NCBI GenBank assembly: GCA_963763205.1
Contig: CAVXNQ010000004.1
Span: 103,524-167,523, forward strand
Direction of reading: 5' to 3'
Length of the DNA stretch: 64,000 nucleotides
From: DDH964 sp963763205
GTDB lineage: Bacteria > Desulfobacterota > Desulfuromonadia > Desulfuromonadales > DDH964
Of this stretch, positions 45,638 to 54,508 are shown piece by piece (position 1 is the first letter of the stretch; each line of letters opens with the position of its first letter). Both the position numbers and the translations under genes were made by a program. The notes below the pieces were generated by a model that saw only the letters and a list, made by a program, of their open reading frames with translations, ran no database searches and was not told the origin of the DNA.

Positions 45638-45989
45638 TTTGCGGTGTGCGAATTGGAGCGGGGCCTTCGAACTGGACAGGTATCCGGGGGCGTTTGGAAA
45701 ATTGGTCTCTGTGGATGCGCCCTCTGATGACGTTTTGGAACTTCGTCGGAATTAAGTGAGGTGTCCCCGGAACTCCTCTCATGCGAGCTGACCGTGTTTA
45801 TTCAGTCTTGATATTGCCAAAAAGATGAAGGCTGGTCTGCCCTAGTAAGTAATTGTTTTTGAGTTTAAATTTATCATTTTCGAGCGTTTTAATCGAAATT
45901 GTATACAGGCTCGATATTTCCAGTTTTCCGATTTATTCAGACTGTATATTTACCGTTACACCATCACCAACACCAAGAAAGGGCTCAAA
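45638..45989. other. Boundary between core and accessory DNA
   Basis: The GC content falls sharply after about 45780. I see no gene here. The inverted repeat that ends the window begins at about 45660. No attI site or integrase gene was recognised. Confidence 0.5.
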
Positions 45990-46824
45990 GTGAAGAAGAA
46001 GATGACAAAGTATGAAAAGGAGCAAGCCGACGCGATCGAGAAGTGGAAGAAGGAGGAGCCTGGTGTGGTGAGCCAGGCCTTCGGGTTTGTGATCGAACCC
46101 TTGGCGTGGCTGGTCAACAAAGTCGTTCCAGAAGAAAGCCGTGCGTGGAGCACTCGACTTCTCAAACTCCATTGCGGAGTGGCTTACGGACTCCGGCGAC
46201 GTCCTCCGGGATGGTGACGTCTCCTCCCCCGAGGAGTTGAGAAACAAGAGCCTGGAGCTGTCCGACAAGTTGGCTGACGAGGTTCACAATTGGGCCATTG
46301 GGGTAGCTGTCGTCGAAGGAGCAGGAACCGGGATATTCGGGCTCCCTGGAGCGGCGGCTGATGTACCCGCGATAATCACGCTCGCCCTTCGCACGATCCA
46401 CAAAATAGGTGTCTGCTATGGTTATGAGTGCTTCTCCGAGATCGATAAGAAATTTGTGTTGGGAATAATGTCTGCGTCGGGTGCCAATAGCATTGAAGAG
46501 AAGGTGGCGGCACTAGCGGCACTGCGATCTATTGAAGTCACTTTGGCCAAGGTTACGTGGAAGAAGATGGCTGAAAAGGCTGCTGAAAGTCAACTAAGCA
46601 AGGAAGCCGCTATTCTGGCCGTAAAGAATTTGGCAAAACAACTCGGAGTGAACATCACAAAGAGAAAGGCTCTGGCTTCGATACCATTTATTGGAGCCGC
46701 CATCGGAGGTTCTGTCAACGGATGGTATATCAAAGAGGTTGGATGGGCCGCTAGAAGAGCGTTCCAGGAGAGGTGGTTAATGGAAAATGGCAAGATCATA
46801 GACGTTGAATTCGAGGAGGTGTAA
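45990..46824 (+). CDS. EcsC-family protein in an integron-type cassette (frameshifted)
   Basis: The first frame (GTG 45990) reads to PEES. The remainder, from VRGALDFSNSIAEW, is in the next frame; dropping one A at about 46132 joins them into about 277 residues. The middle, VVEGAGTGIFGLPGAAADVP, then AIITLALRTIHKIGVCYG, is the EcsC signature, and IPFIGAAIGGSVNGWYIKEV is the typical C-terminal glycine-rich hairpin. The function of EcsC domains is not settled. The stop codon lies inside the left box of an attC site, as in integron gene cassettes. GC content is much lower than in upstream genes. Confidence 0.75.
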
Positions 46825-46872
46825 CAACAGCGTCAACGCGGATGCTCCGCACCGGTTACGCTCGCGTTATAT
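46819..46872 (+). repeat. attC recombination site 1
   Basis: The layout is GTGTAAC (R''), 5-base spacer AACAG, L'' beginning CGTCAACG, a short loop, L' GGTTACG, 5-base spacer CTCGC and R' GTTATAT. CGT-C-AAC pairs with GTTACG leaving one extrahelical C, the hallmark that sets attC strand choice. The upstream gene ends within R'', as expected for a cassette. Total length is 54 bp. Confidence 0.82.
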
Positions 46873-46900
46873 GAAACCTCAGAAAGAGAGATGATATATA

Positions 46901-47469
46901 ATGGCATACGTTGAATCAATTGAGAAAATTATAGGCCATGTTGCATGGCCAATGGTTTTTATTTTTATATTTTTATTCCTTAGGAAGGAAATTAGTCTGC
47001 TTTTGTCAAGAATTACAAAAGCGAAATATAAAGACCTTGAAATTGATCTTAGGAAAACGATGGGTGAAATACGCAATGAGGCAGAAAATTTAGGAATTAC
47101 GATCGCCTATCCTGAGTCATATTTTCCAAAAGAATCCATAGAAAACCTCAAGGATAGTCCTGAGTGGGCATTTATTAAATCGTGGCAGGAAATCGAGGAT
47201 GTGTTGAGTCCTCTTGTAGGAGTCGGAAGCCAAGGGGAGGTAAGGCGTCGATATGTAATGCTGCACTTGATGAACTCCTCTCCAAGAAACTAATTGAGCC
47301 TGAAATGGCAGCAATAGTTCAAAAAGTAAGGGGTGTTAGAAATAAGATTGTTCATAGCCCAGAGGCGGAGGCATCCGTTACCCGAGGAGAAGCACTTGAA
47401 TGGCTCGGCATTTCGCGCAGCATATGTGATCGACTTCGCCAAATTGTTCGACGTGCTAATCAAAGTTAG
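46901..47469 (+). CDS. Membrane-anchored cassette protein of unknown function (frameshifted)
   Basis: The protein begins with an N-terminal helix (WPMVFIFIFLFL), then a basic/acidic coil (KAKYKDLEIDLRKTMGEI). The frame breaks at about 47235. The second frame continues SICNAALDELLSKKLIEPEM, then VRGVRNKIVHSPEAE. The RNKIVH stretch in a helical context resembles HEPN/DUF4145-like families, but I cannot assign it firmly. Total length is about 189 residues. It follows attC site 1 by 28 bases, so it is the next cassette in the array. No attC is recognisable after its stop, probably because mobile DNA inserted there. Confidence 0.6.
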
Positions 47470-47693
47470 TGTCCCGTTTGGTTAGTCCCTTTAGTTAATT
47501 TCTCAACTTTCGCACCAGCAGAATTGGTGCTAACGCATTGAACCTGCGGTGATCTTTTAAAATATGCAGGCTGGAAGTACATCGGCCTCAGCAGCAGGGC
47601 CGGTATCTGAGCCATGAATGCCTCCAACATTGCCCTTAGCGGGGCGGTGGTGAGTTCGGCGAAAGCCTTTATCACCTGCTCCAGATGGTTCAA
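47466..47693 (-). CDS. Uncharacterised open frame, possible insertion remnant
   Basis: The 75-residue frame (HLEQVIKAFAELTTAPLRAM...) starts only at a TTG and has no RBS I trust. It fills the space between the membrane-protein cassette and the RAYT element and is GC-richer than the cassette genes. I do not recognise the protein. It may be the truncated end of a transposable element or not a gene. Confidence 0.25.
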   Translation of the reverse strand: MNHLEQVIKAFAELTTAPLRAMLEAFMAQIPALLLRPMYFQPAYFKRSPQVQCVSTNSAGAKVEKLTKGTNQTGH

Positions 47694-47820
47694 GAGGAGT
47701 CTGTAAGAGGGGCCGGGGACGTTGTCATTTTGTCGAATCTAGCGTCGTAAGAGGGGCCGGGGACGTTGTCATTTTGTCGAATCTAGCGTCGTAACTATTT
47801 GAAATGGCATCATACGTACT

Positions 47821-48006
47821 ATGCCACGATCAGCGCGACTAGACATTCCAAATCTTCTCCAGCACGTCATCGTTCGCGGCATCGAGCGCCGCGACATCTT
47901 CCTGAGCGACGATGACCGGCAGGATTTTGTCCAACGCTACCAGACTCTTCTTGAAGAGAAGGACGTGGAATGCTTTGCCTGGTCGTTGATGTCAAATCAT
48001 TTCTGG
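47821..48006 (+). pseudogene. 5' fragment of RAYT transposase (first, truncated copy)
   Basis: It encodes MPRSARLDIPNLLQHVIVRG through FAWSLMSNHF, then runs into the third left terminus of the element. It differs from the second copy at only a few bases. It lacks the HUH histidine pair and the tyrosine, so it is inactive. Confidence 0.8.
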
Positions 48007-48075
48007 AGGGACAGGGGACGTTGTCATTTTGTCGAATCTAGCGTCGTAAATATTTGAAATGGCATCATACGTACT

Positions 48076-48483
48076 ATGCCAAGATCAGCGCGACTAGACA
48101 TTCCAAATCTTCTCCAGCACGTCATCGTTCGCGGCATCGAGCGCCGCGACATCTTCCTGAACGACGATGACCGGCAGGATTTTGTCCAACGCTACCAGAC
48201 CCTTCTTGAAGAGAAGGACGTGGAATGCTTTGCCTGGTCGTTGATGTCAAATCACTTCCATCTCCTGCTCCGACCGACCCGAACTCCGCTCTCCACATTC
48301 ATGCGCAGGCTTCTGACCGGCTATGCCGTTACCTTCAATCTCTGCCATAACCGCTCTGGACACCTCTTCCAGAACCGGTATAAATCGCTGGTGTGCGATG
48401 AGGACTCGTACCTTCTTGAACTTGTTCGCTATATCCACCTCATCCCTCTCCGAGCTGGGATGGTGGCCGACCTGAATGTCGAG
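48076..48483 (+). pseudogene. RAYT transposase, N-terminal part, interrupted by IS21
   Basis: This part of the Y1 transposase carries the HUH motif in SNHFHLLLRP, the basic HNRSGHLFQNRYKS segment and LVRYIHLIPLRAGMVADL. It then enters IS21 sequence. The missing part resumes at 51044 as LDRFPWSGHSVLLGK, so the gene is split at the point where the family normally reads RAGxVxDLxxLDRxPWSGH. Confidence 0.85.
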
Positions 48484-48670
48484 GGTCATGGTAATTGAGC
48501 ACCTTGACCCGGGTCAGGGTCAGCGGAATTGAGCACCCCGGGGTCAACTTAATTGAGCAGTTTTGCCGGAGGCGGGGTCAGAGTTATTGAGCACCCCGCC
48601 CTGATCTTCGGTGGGCTCCCCAGCCGCCTTGGCTTATTCTGCCGGGATTTGAATCCCGACAGGAGACGCC

Positions 48671-50227
48671 ATGGCAAGGAGGCCCATTCCCATGATCGAA
48701 CTCGACGAGTTGTTGTACCGCTGGCAACAGGGGCACACCATCTCCCAACTTTCCCGCAGCCTCGGCCAGTCCCGGCAGACGGTGCGCAAATACCTGCGGC
48801 TGGCCGAGAAACACGGATTGAGCCGTGACGGTGACCAAGCCCAGCGCGCCCGGGTGCTGGCGGCTATGCGTGCTGCCGAAGCAAACCCACCGGTGCCGTC
48901 ATCGCCGTCCCATCGGTGGCTGGAGCCGTACCAGGAACAGATCCGGTCCTGGCTTGCGGAGCCGGACATGACCCTGAAACAAGTCTGGCGCCTGCTGCGC
49001 GAACGCGGTGTGAAGCTGAGCTATCCGAGCGTCAAGCGTTATGTCCACAGCGCCGTTGCGCCGATAACACCGCGGGCGACGGTGCGGATCGAAACACCGC
49101 CGGGACAGCAGGCCCAGGTGGATTTCGGCAGTGTCCGGGTGCACATCGGCGAGAGGGTGCGGCAGCTCTGGGTGTTCGTGCTGACGCTCTCCTTCAGCCG
49201 CCACCGCTTCGTGCGCTTTGTTGAGCGCCAGGACCTGCCGAGCTGGCTCGATTGTCACGTGCGCGCCTTCGAGTTCTTTGGCGGGGTCCCCCAGACCGTG
49301 CTGCTCGATAACCTCAAGGCCGGCGTGGTTCGTCCCGATCTCTACGATCCCACCATCAACCGGGCGTATGCCGAATTGGAGCGCCACTACGGCTTCGTCG
49401 CCGATCCGGCCAAGGTGGCGACCCCGGAGCACAAAGGGAAGGTGGAACGCCAGATGCCGGTGGTGCGTCAGCAACTGGTCGCCGGGCGCCGCTATGTCGA
49501 TCTGTCCGATCTGAACCAGAAGGCGCTTCTGTGGTGCCGCGAGCAGGTCGGGCGCGAGATCCACGGCACCACCTGCGAGGCCCCGATGACGCGCTTCGAG
49601 CAGCAGGAGCAGGTGGCCTTGCTGCCCCTGCCGGCGCAGCCCTTCGATCCGCCGACCTGGGCCGAGGCGAAGGTCCACCCCGACCATCACCTGGTCTTCG
49701 AGCGCAGCTACTACTCGCTGCCAACCCGCTTTGTCGGCAAGACGGTGTGGGTACGGGCGACCCGGCGGCTGGTCGAGATCTACTGTGATGACGTTCTGGC
49801 CAAGACCCATCCCCGGGCGAGCCGGCGCGGCAGTTGGGTGACCGATCAGAACGACTACCCGGAGGCCGCCAAGGCCTTCCTCTTTACCCACCCGGTGTAT
49901 TGCCGCAAGAAGGCCGCGGAACTTGGCCCCCATGTGGCCCGCATGGTCGGGAGCATTCTCGCCGACCACGCCATCCGCAACCTGCGCAAGGCGCAAGGGG
50001 TGCTGCGTCTGGCCGAAAAATATGGCCCCCAGCGGCTGGACGAGGCCTGTGATTATCTGCTCCACTTCGGCGCCACCGAGCTGCGGCGCCTGACCCATGT
50101 GTTGGAAAACGGAATCCCACTCTACTGGAAATCCACCCAGGAGCTGCGCCCGGCGCCGCTGACCGAACAGGCCCTGGGTTTTCTCCACCCGGCGGAGAGC
50201 TTTGCCGCGAAGGAGGTGGCCCGATGA
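48671..50227 (+). CDS. istA: IS21 transposase IstA
   Basis: The 518-residue product has an N-terminal helix-turn-helix (HTISQLSRSLGQSRQTVRKY). A DDE integrase core follows with QAQVDFGSVRVHIG (first Asp), VLLDNLKAGVV (second Asp) and EHKGKVERQMP (Glu), and then a C-terminal beta-barrel region typical of IstA. Its stop overlaps the istB start by 4 bases. The gene is complete in the left arm. Confidence 0.95.
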   Translation: MARRPIPMIELDELLYRWQQGHTISQLSRSLGQSRQTVRKYLRLAEKHGLSRDGDQAQRARVLAAMRAAEANPPVPSSPSHRWLEPYQEQIRSWLAEPDMTLKQVWRLLRERGVKLSYPSVKRYVHSAVAPITPRATVRIETPPGQQAQVDFGSVRVHIGERVRQLWVFVLTLSFSRHRFVRFVERQDLPSWLDCHVRAFEFFGGVPQTVLLDNLKAGVVRPDLYDPTINRAYAELERHYGFVADPAKVATPEHKGKVERQMPVVRQQLVAGRRYVDLSDLNQKALLWCREQVGREIHGTTCEAPMTRFEQQEQVALLPLPAQPFDPPTWAEAKVHPDHHLVFERSYYSLPTRFVGKTVWVRATRRLVEIYCDDVLAKTHPRASRRGSWVTDQNDYPEAAKAFLFTHPVYCRKKAAELGPHVARMVGSILADHAIRNLRKAQGVLRLAEKYGPQRLDEACDYLLHFGATELRRLTHVLENGIPLYWKSTQELRPAPLTEQALGFLHPAESFAAKEVAR

Positions 50228-51016
50228 GTGCGACCGCCGCCCTGACCAGCCAGCTCAAAACCCTCAAGCTCGGCCGCATGCTCGACACTCTCGATGTGCG
50301 CCTGCTGCAGGCACGCCAGGATCAGCTCGGCTATCTGGAGTTTCTCCAACTGCTGCTGCAGGACGAGATCGAGCGCCGCAAGACCCAGAGCCTGCGGCTG
50401 CGCCTGCAGCGCGCCAGCTTCGAGGAGCCAAAGACCCTGGAGGAGTTCGACTTCGCCGGCTCTGCCGCCCTGAACCCCGCCGCCATCCGCGACCTGGCCA
50501 CCGGGCTGTTCATCGAACGGCGCGAGCATGTCCTGCTCTATGGTCCCGCCGGCACCGGCAAGACCCACCTCGCCCAGGCCCTGGGGCACCACGCCTGCCG
50601 CGGCGGGCCGCTCGGTGCTGTTTCTCAAGGCGGGCAAGCTCTTCCGCACCCTGCAAGCCTCCCGCGCCGACAACTCGTGGGATGCCGAACTGCGCCGGCT
50701 GCTCGCCCCGGACCTGCTCATCATCGACGACTTCGGCCTCAAGCCGATGACCATGACCCAGGCCGAGGATTTTTACGAGATCGTCGCCGAGCGCCACCTG
50801 CGCGGCTCGATCATCGTCACCTCCAACCGGCCACCGGCCGACTGGCTCGCCCTGTTCCCCGACCCGGTGATGGCCAACTCGGCCCTCGACCGGCTGGCCC
50901 ACAACGCCCATCACTTCGTCATGAAAGGAGAGTCGTACCGCAAGAAGATGCGCCCGAACACACCGGCGACGGCAACCAAACAAACCGAGCACACCGAAGG
51001 TCAAACTGCTCAATAA
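50224..51016 (+). CDS. istB: IS21 helper ATPase IstB (frameshifted)
   Basis: This DnaA/AAA+-like helper of IS21 transposition carries Walker A YGPAGTGKTHLAQALG (about 105), Walker B DLLIIDDFGLKPM and sensor region IIVTSNRPPADW. The frame changes at about 50610, where removing one G from GGGCCGC joins HACRGG to RSVLFLKAGKLFRT. The repaired length is about 263 residues. The diverged copy in the right arm (58627-59443) shows a break at the same GGG. Confidence 0.9.
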
Positions 51017-51043
51017 CCGTGACCCCGGCCCTGCTCAATACAC

Positions 51044-51574
51044 CTGGATCGCTTCCCCTGGTCGGGTCATAGCGTCTTGTTGGGGAAATGTTCTCTGCAA
51101 GGACAAGCTGTGGATGAGGTCTTGCGATACTTCGGAAAAAGCGTTTCCAGTGCACGGCGCAGCTATAAAGCCTTCATTGCCGGCGGTGTCGCACAGGGGC
51201 GTCGGCGAGAGCTTGTGGGGCAGCGGGTTTCTGCGCAGGAAGCACCAGAGGCAGATTCACGAATTCTGGGTGACGCCGATTTTGTCGCGCGGTTGAGAGT
51301 TGAGAGCTCACTACAGGCGCGTTTGTTCTCACCAGAGCCGATAGAGACAATCGTTGCAATGTTTTCGGAGAAGTTTCAGATCTCTCCCCTGGCGCTTTCA
51401 TCGCGGTCGCGACACCCGCGTGTTCTCGATGCCCGGGCAGCTGTATGTCACGCCGCGATCGAGGCTGGTCACTCAGGAGCGGAAGTTGCGCGGCATCTAC
51501 GGATGACGCGTTCAGGCGTGTTTGCGGCAAAGAAGCGAGGTGAATTGCTTGAGCGAGGCAGTAACGCCGATTGA
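51044..51574 (+). pseudogene. RAYT transposase, C-terminal part, after IS21
   Basis: The frame opens with LDRFPWSGHSVLLGK, the direct continuation of the part ending at 48483, and runs to a stop at 51572-51574. The C-terminus (AAIEAGHSGAEVARHLRMTR, then SGVFAAKKRG) is a helix-turn-helix often found at the end of these transposases. The whole gene was about 310 residues before IS21 insertion. Confidence 0.85.
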
Positions 51575-51664
51575 CGTAAATACAGTATGTTGCGATTCCA
51601 GAATCGACAAAATGACAACGTCCCCGATGGGGCTTATAACGAGTTAGGGCAAAAAGGAGAGTTT

Positions 51665-52572
51665 ATGATTGATATTTCTCGTGAATTGGACAAATTTAAA
51701 GCTCTTCAGATAGAGGATCCGCTTAAGGAGTTCCGCGCAACAATGCAGGCCTTTCAAATGGTTGATCCACTCAAAGGTATTCGTGACACGATACGCTCAC
51801 TTCAGGATTCAACAGAACAATTCATGAGCGCTCAGGCAAGCCTAAGAGCGCTTCAAATGATCGACCCATTTAAGGAATTCAGAGCTAATCTACAGGCTCT
51901 CCAACTTGAGGACCCCTTCAAGGGCATAAGGGAGCAGATGAGAACCATCCAATTACTTGATCCGTTTAAGGGGATTCGGCAAACGATAGAGGACTTAAAT
52001 AGATATCCACAAATTTACAGGGACATACTTCAGAATAGCCTTCCGTCCAGCACCTTCGAGGAGGCCTACAGAGAGGTCTTGGCGAGATATGCAGAGGTTG
52101 AGATTGATCAACCCGCGGCCCAGAAGAGGTAGTTGGGCAAATTATCGGGGTTGTTCGTCGGGAGGCTACCCAGCGTCCGCAAAGTGTGTTGAGCCTTGAG
52201 TTCTACCTTAATCTCGTCATCGCCCTCTTAATTCTCATCTACTCGCAAAGCAAAGCTGATGATTCCGAGCAAAGGCTCTCAAGCCAGATAGCCAATGTCC
52301 AACAAGTCCTGCTAGAGGAGCTAGATAAGTGCACGCAGGGCAAAGAACTGGGAACGTTCTATGTTGTTGTTAGGGAGGTAGAGCTTCGGAATAAGCCAAA
52401 CACAAAAAGATCAGCGATTGTAAATCGACTATATCCAAATCAAAAAGTCAGATTAATAGAAAATAAAGGCAAATGGGTCAAAATTGAATATTTTAATCAT
52501 ATCAACGGAGTACACGAGTCTGGATGGGGTCTTAAAAAATATTTGAGGCGCCTTGAATTTGTCGGGATATAA
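51665..52572 (+). CDS. Cassette protein: DPxKxxR repeats, membrane helix, SH3b domain (frameshifted)
   Basis: The left arm shows two frames, 51665-52132 and 52186-52572. The right-arm copy has one more C at the equivalent of 52124, which makes a single frame; the intact protein is about 302 residues. Residues 15-115 contain about six repeats of the type (I/V/L)(E/D)DP(L/F)KxxR, about 20 residues apart and probably helical. One membrane helix follows (FYLNLVIALLILIYS), then a bacterial SH3-like domain (FYVVVREVELRNKPN to ESGWGLKKYL). ATG 51665 has AAGGAG 6 bases upstream. The stop lies 1 base before attC site 2. Confidence 0.7.
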
Positions 52573-52573
52573 G

Positions 52574-52675
52574 CCCTAACAAACGGGTGAACCGGACTAT
52601 TTACCGGCAGTGGTTCACGAAAAATATCTACTTGATTCACTGGTCTACCGCAGCCGGTTACCCTTTCCGTTGGAC
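52574..52675 (+). repeat. attC recombination site 2
   Basis: The layout is R'' CCCTAAC, spacer AAAC(G), L'' GGGTGAACCGG, about 58 bases of loop, L' CCGGTTACCC, spacer TTTCC and R' GTTGGAC, which fits the GTTRRRY core consensus exactly. L''/L' pair with one extrahelical G. Length is 102 bp. It starts immediately after the stop of the upstream gene. Confidence 0.78.
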
Positions 52676-52745
52676 AACAAACCGAATAGCAATTACTTAC
52701 AAGAATCACAGTGCAGATACACTGAACTGCCATCAAGGAGAAATT

Positions 52746-54508
52746 ATGCCCACTCAAGATGTCCTGAATAGAACTTTTGAAGAACTTTTTAATATTGAGG
52801 TTCGCTTTGAAATTCCATTTTTCCAACGTGGATATGCTTGGGAAATGCGGCAGTGGAAAAAACTTTTTGAAGACATAAATTCAGAAGTGATTGAAAACGT
52901 AAGTAATGCAAAATTTGAGGATGAGGAGCATTTTTTTGGACCAATTGTCGTCTTGGAAAAAATAAGCCAGCATCCTTCATTGAAGAGATTTTTGGTGATC
53001 GATGGGCAACAGAGAATTACAACAGTTTACCTTTTGCTGTCCATTATAAAAAAATCTTTGGAGTTCGAAAGCTCATCTTTCGGCTGATGCACAATCATAC
53101 ATAGTCCAACTTAACAAATTACTTATAAATAATGTGCAAGGTTCTGATGACTATTTACGGATAAAAGTATTCAGCACAAAGGGAGATAGACTGCCGACCT
53201 TTAAGTCGGTTTTTGGTCAAACCCTGATAGCCCCTTCCTGGCAGATGACCAGTTACTCTACAACCCAAGTGAAAATAAAATCAATGCGTTTGTAAAATAT
53301 GCAACTAAGCAGATAAAAAATTACGATGTGCCAAACCTTTGGCAACTATACCCAGGCCATTATTAAATCATTAAAAATTGTATGGATACCATTAGATGCA
53401 AAAAAAGATGATCCTCAAGCAATTTTTGAAAGTTTAAATGACGCTGGCATGCCTTTGTCAGCGTCTGAACTATTGTGCAATTACATATTTAAACCTTTGA
53501 CTAATGATTCGACCAATGAACATGAAAAGTTACACAATGAGAAATGGCTTACTGCTAGAAGAAATGTTGGTGAAGATGTTTTTGAAGAATATCTCCGTGA
53601 TTTGTTTTCTATGGGAGAGAAAAAGAGAGTTGGAAAAGAACGTAGAATGTATGTGCATTATAAAATAAAAAATAAGAAGCTAACAGAGACATCTGCTGCT
53701 GACACTTTAAACAAAATTCTTGATTACACAAACGTTTACAATCAAATCTGCAAACCTATTCAGTATCCGCCTGCTGTAGATGAAATAAAAAATACTTTAA
53801 TTTCGATTAAAGACACAAATATGACTTCAATTTATCCATTTCTAATGGCCTTGTTAAAAGCATTTGAGCACAAGGCTATGACTGAAGCTGATGCCGTTGG
53901 AGTACTGAGAGAAACCTATGTGCTGCTAGTTCGCAGAAAAATTACAAGTTTACCGGTAACGAAATACGATACTTTTTTCCCATCTTTATTGAATAAGATA
54001 ATAAATGAACCAGACAAAGTGAAGGCATTTCAAACACACGGTGCAAACCGAACAATTGTGGGTATCTGACCAAGTGTTTGAGACTTCCTTTCTGGAAAAG
54101 GAAATTTACAGTTCGAGAGAATTAAACTTTTCAACAGTACTACAACAGCTAGACCGCTCTATGCAGGCTTATGGCGAATATCCAGATTATTCAACCATTA
54201 ATACCATTGAGCACATCCTACCTCAGACATTAAACGACCACTGGAGATCCTACTTAGGTACAGACGCAAATAATTACAGCCTGCCGACTATCATTAATAC
54301 AATCGGCAACTTATGCCTGAACAGCCCTCCAGCCAATAGTTCATTTGGCCAAAAGCCTTTTATAGAAAAACAGGCTGCCTACACTGACATTAGTGCGCTG
54401 GCACGAGATGTAAAAAACCGTCATGAACCATGGGATATTGCAGCCATAAAACAAAGAAGTAAAGATTTGGCAGCAAAAGGTTTGACTGTTTGGAAATGGA
54501 AACTTTGA
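52746..54508 (+). CDS. GmrSD-like DUF262/DUF1524 nuclease in a cassette (several frameshifts)
   Basis: The DUF262 part (GmrS-like NTPase) shows IPFFQRGYAWEMRQWKKLFE, HFFGPIVVLE and FLVIDGQQRITTVYLLLSI. The C-terminal DUF1524 part (GmrD-like His-Me finger nuclease) shows NTIEHILPQTLNDHWR and TIGNLCLNSPPANSSFG. Frame changes occur near 53075, 53215, 53335 and 54045. Comparison with the right arm shows at least one is a dropped A in the left arm (AAACCC at about 53220). Expected size is about 585 residues. GmrSD-type enzymes cut modified DNA and defend against phage. The gene follows attC site 2 by 70 bases, so it is a cassette. Confidence 0.8.

Larger units (their letters stand above)
48484..51043 (+). 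mobile_element. IS21-family insertion sequence
   Basis: The element encodes istA and istB and sits inside a RAYT gene. Both ends carry repeated copies of AATTGAGCA/TATTGAGCA (left near 48493, 48530, 48551 and 48583; right, in reverse, near 51008 and 51032). Such multiple terminal transposase sites are typical of IS21. The exact ends and target duplication could not be fixed; they lie within about 6 bases of the coordinates given. Confidence 0.85.
47715..51625 (+). mobile_element. RAYT (REP-associated tyrosine transposase) element with 22-bp inverted ends and duplicated left end
   Basis: The left terminus begins GGGGACGTTGTC and continues ATTTTGTCGA. It occurs three times (47715-47736, 47759-47780, 48014-48035). 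Its exact reverse complement is at 51604-51625. Between the second and third left ends a 255-bp segment, including the 5' part of the transposase gene, is a near-identical tandem copy of what follows. The element interrupts the cassette array: GTTAGGGC at 51643 just beyond its right end looks like the R' box of a split attC. Confidence 0.75.

Noticed and set aside
45523..45759. A 78-codon frame downstream of anbu as a small protein gene
   Set aside because: It reads through the terminator hairpin at 45597-45637 and shows no conserved features.
47466..47693. Possible attC site after the membrane-protein cassette
   Set aside because: No R''/R' pair with about 5-base spacers could be found; the sequence after the stop looks replaced by inserted DNA.
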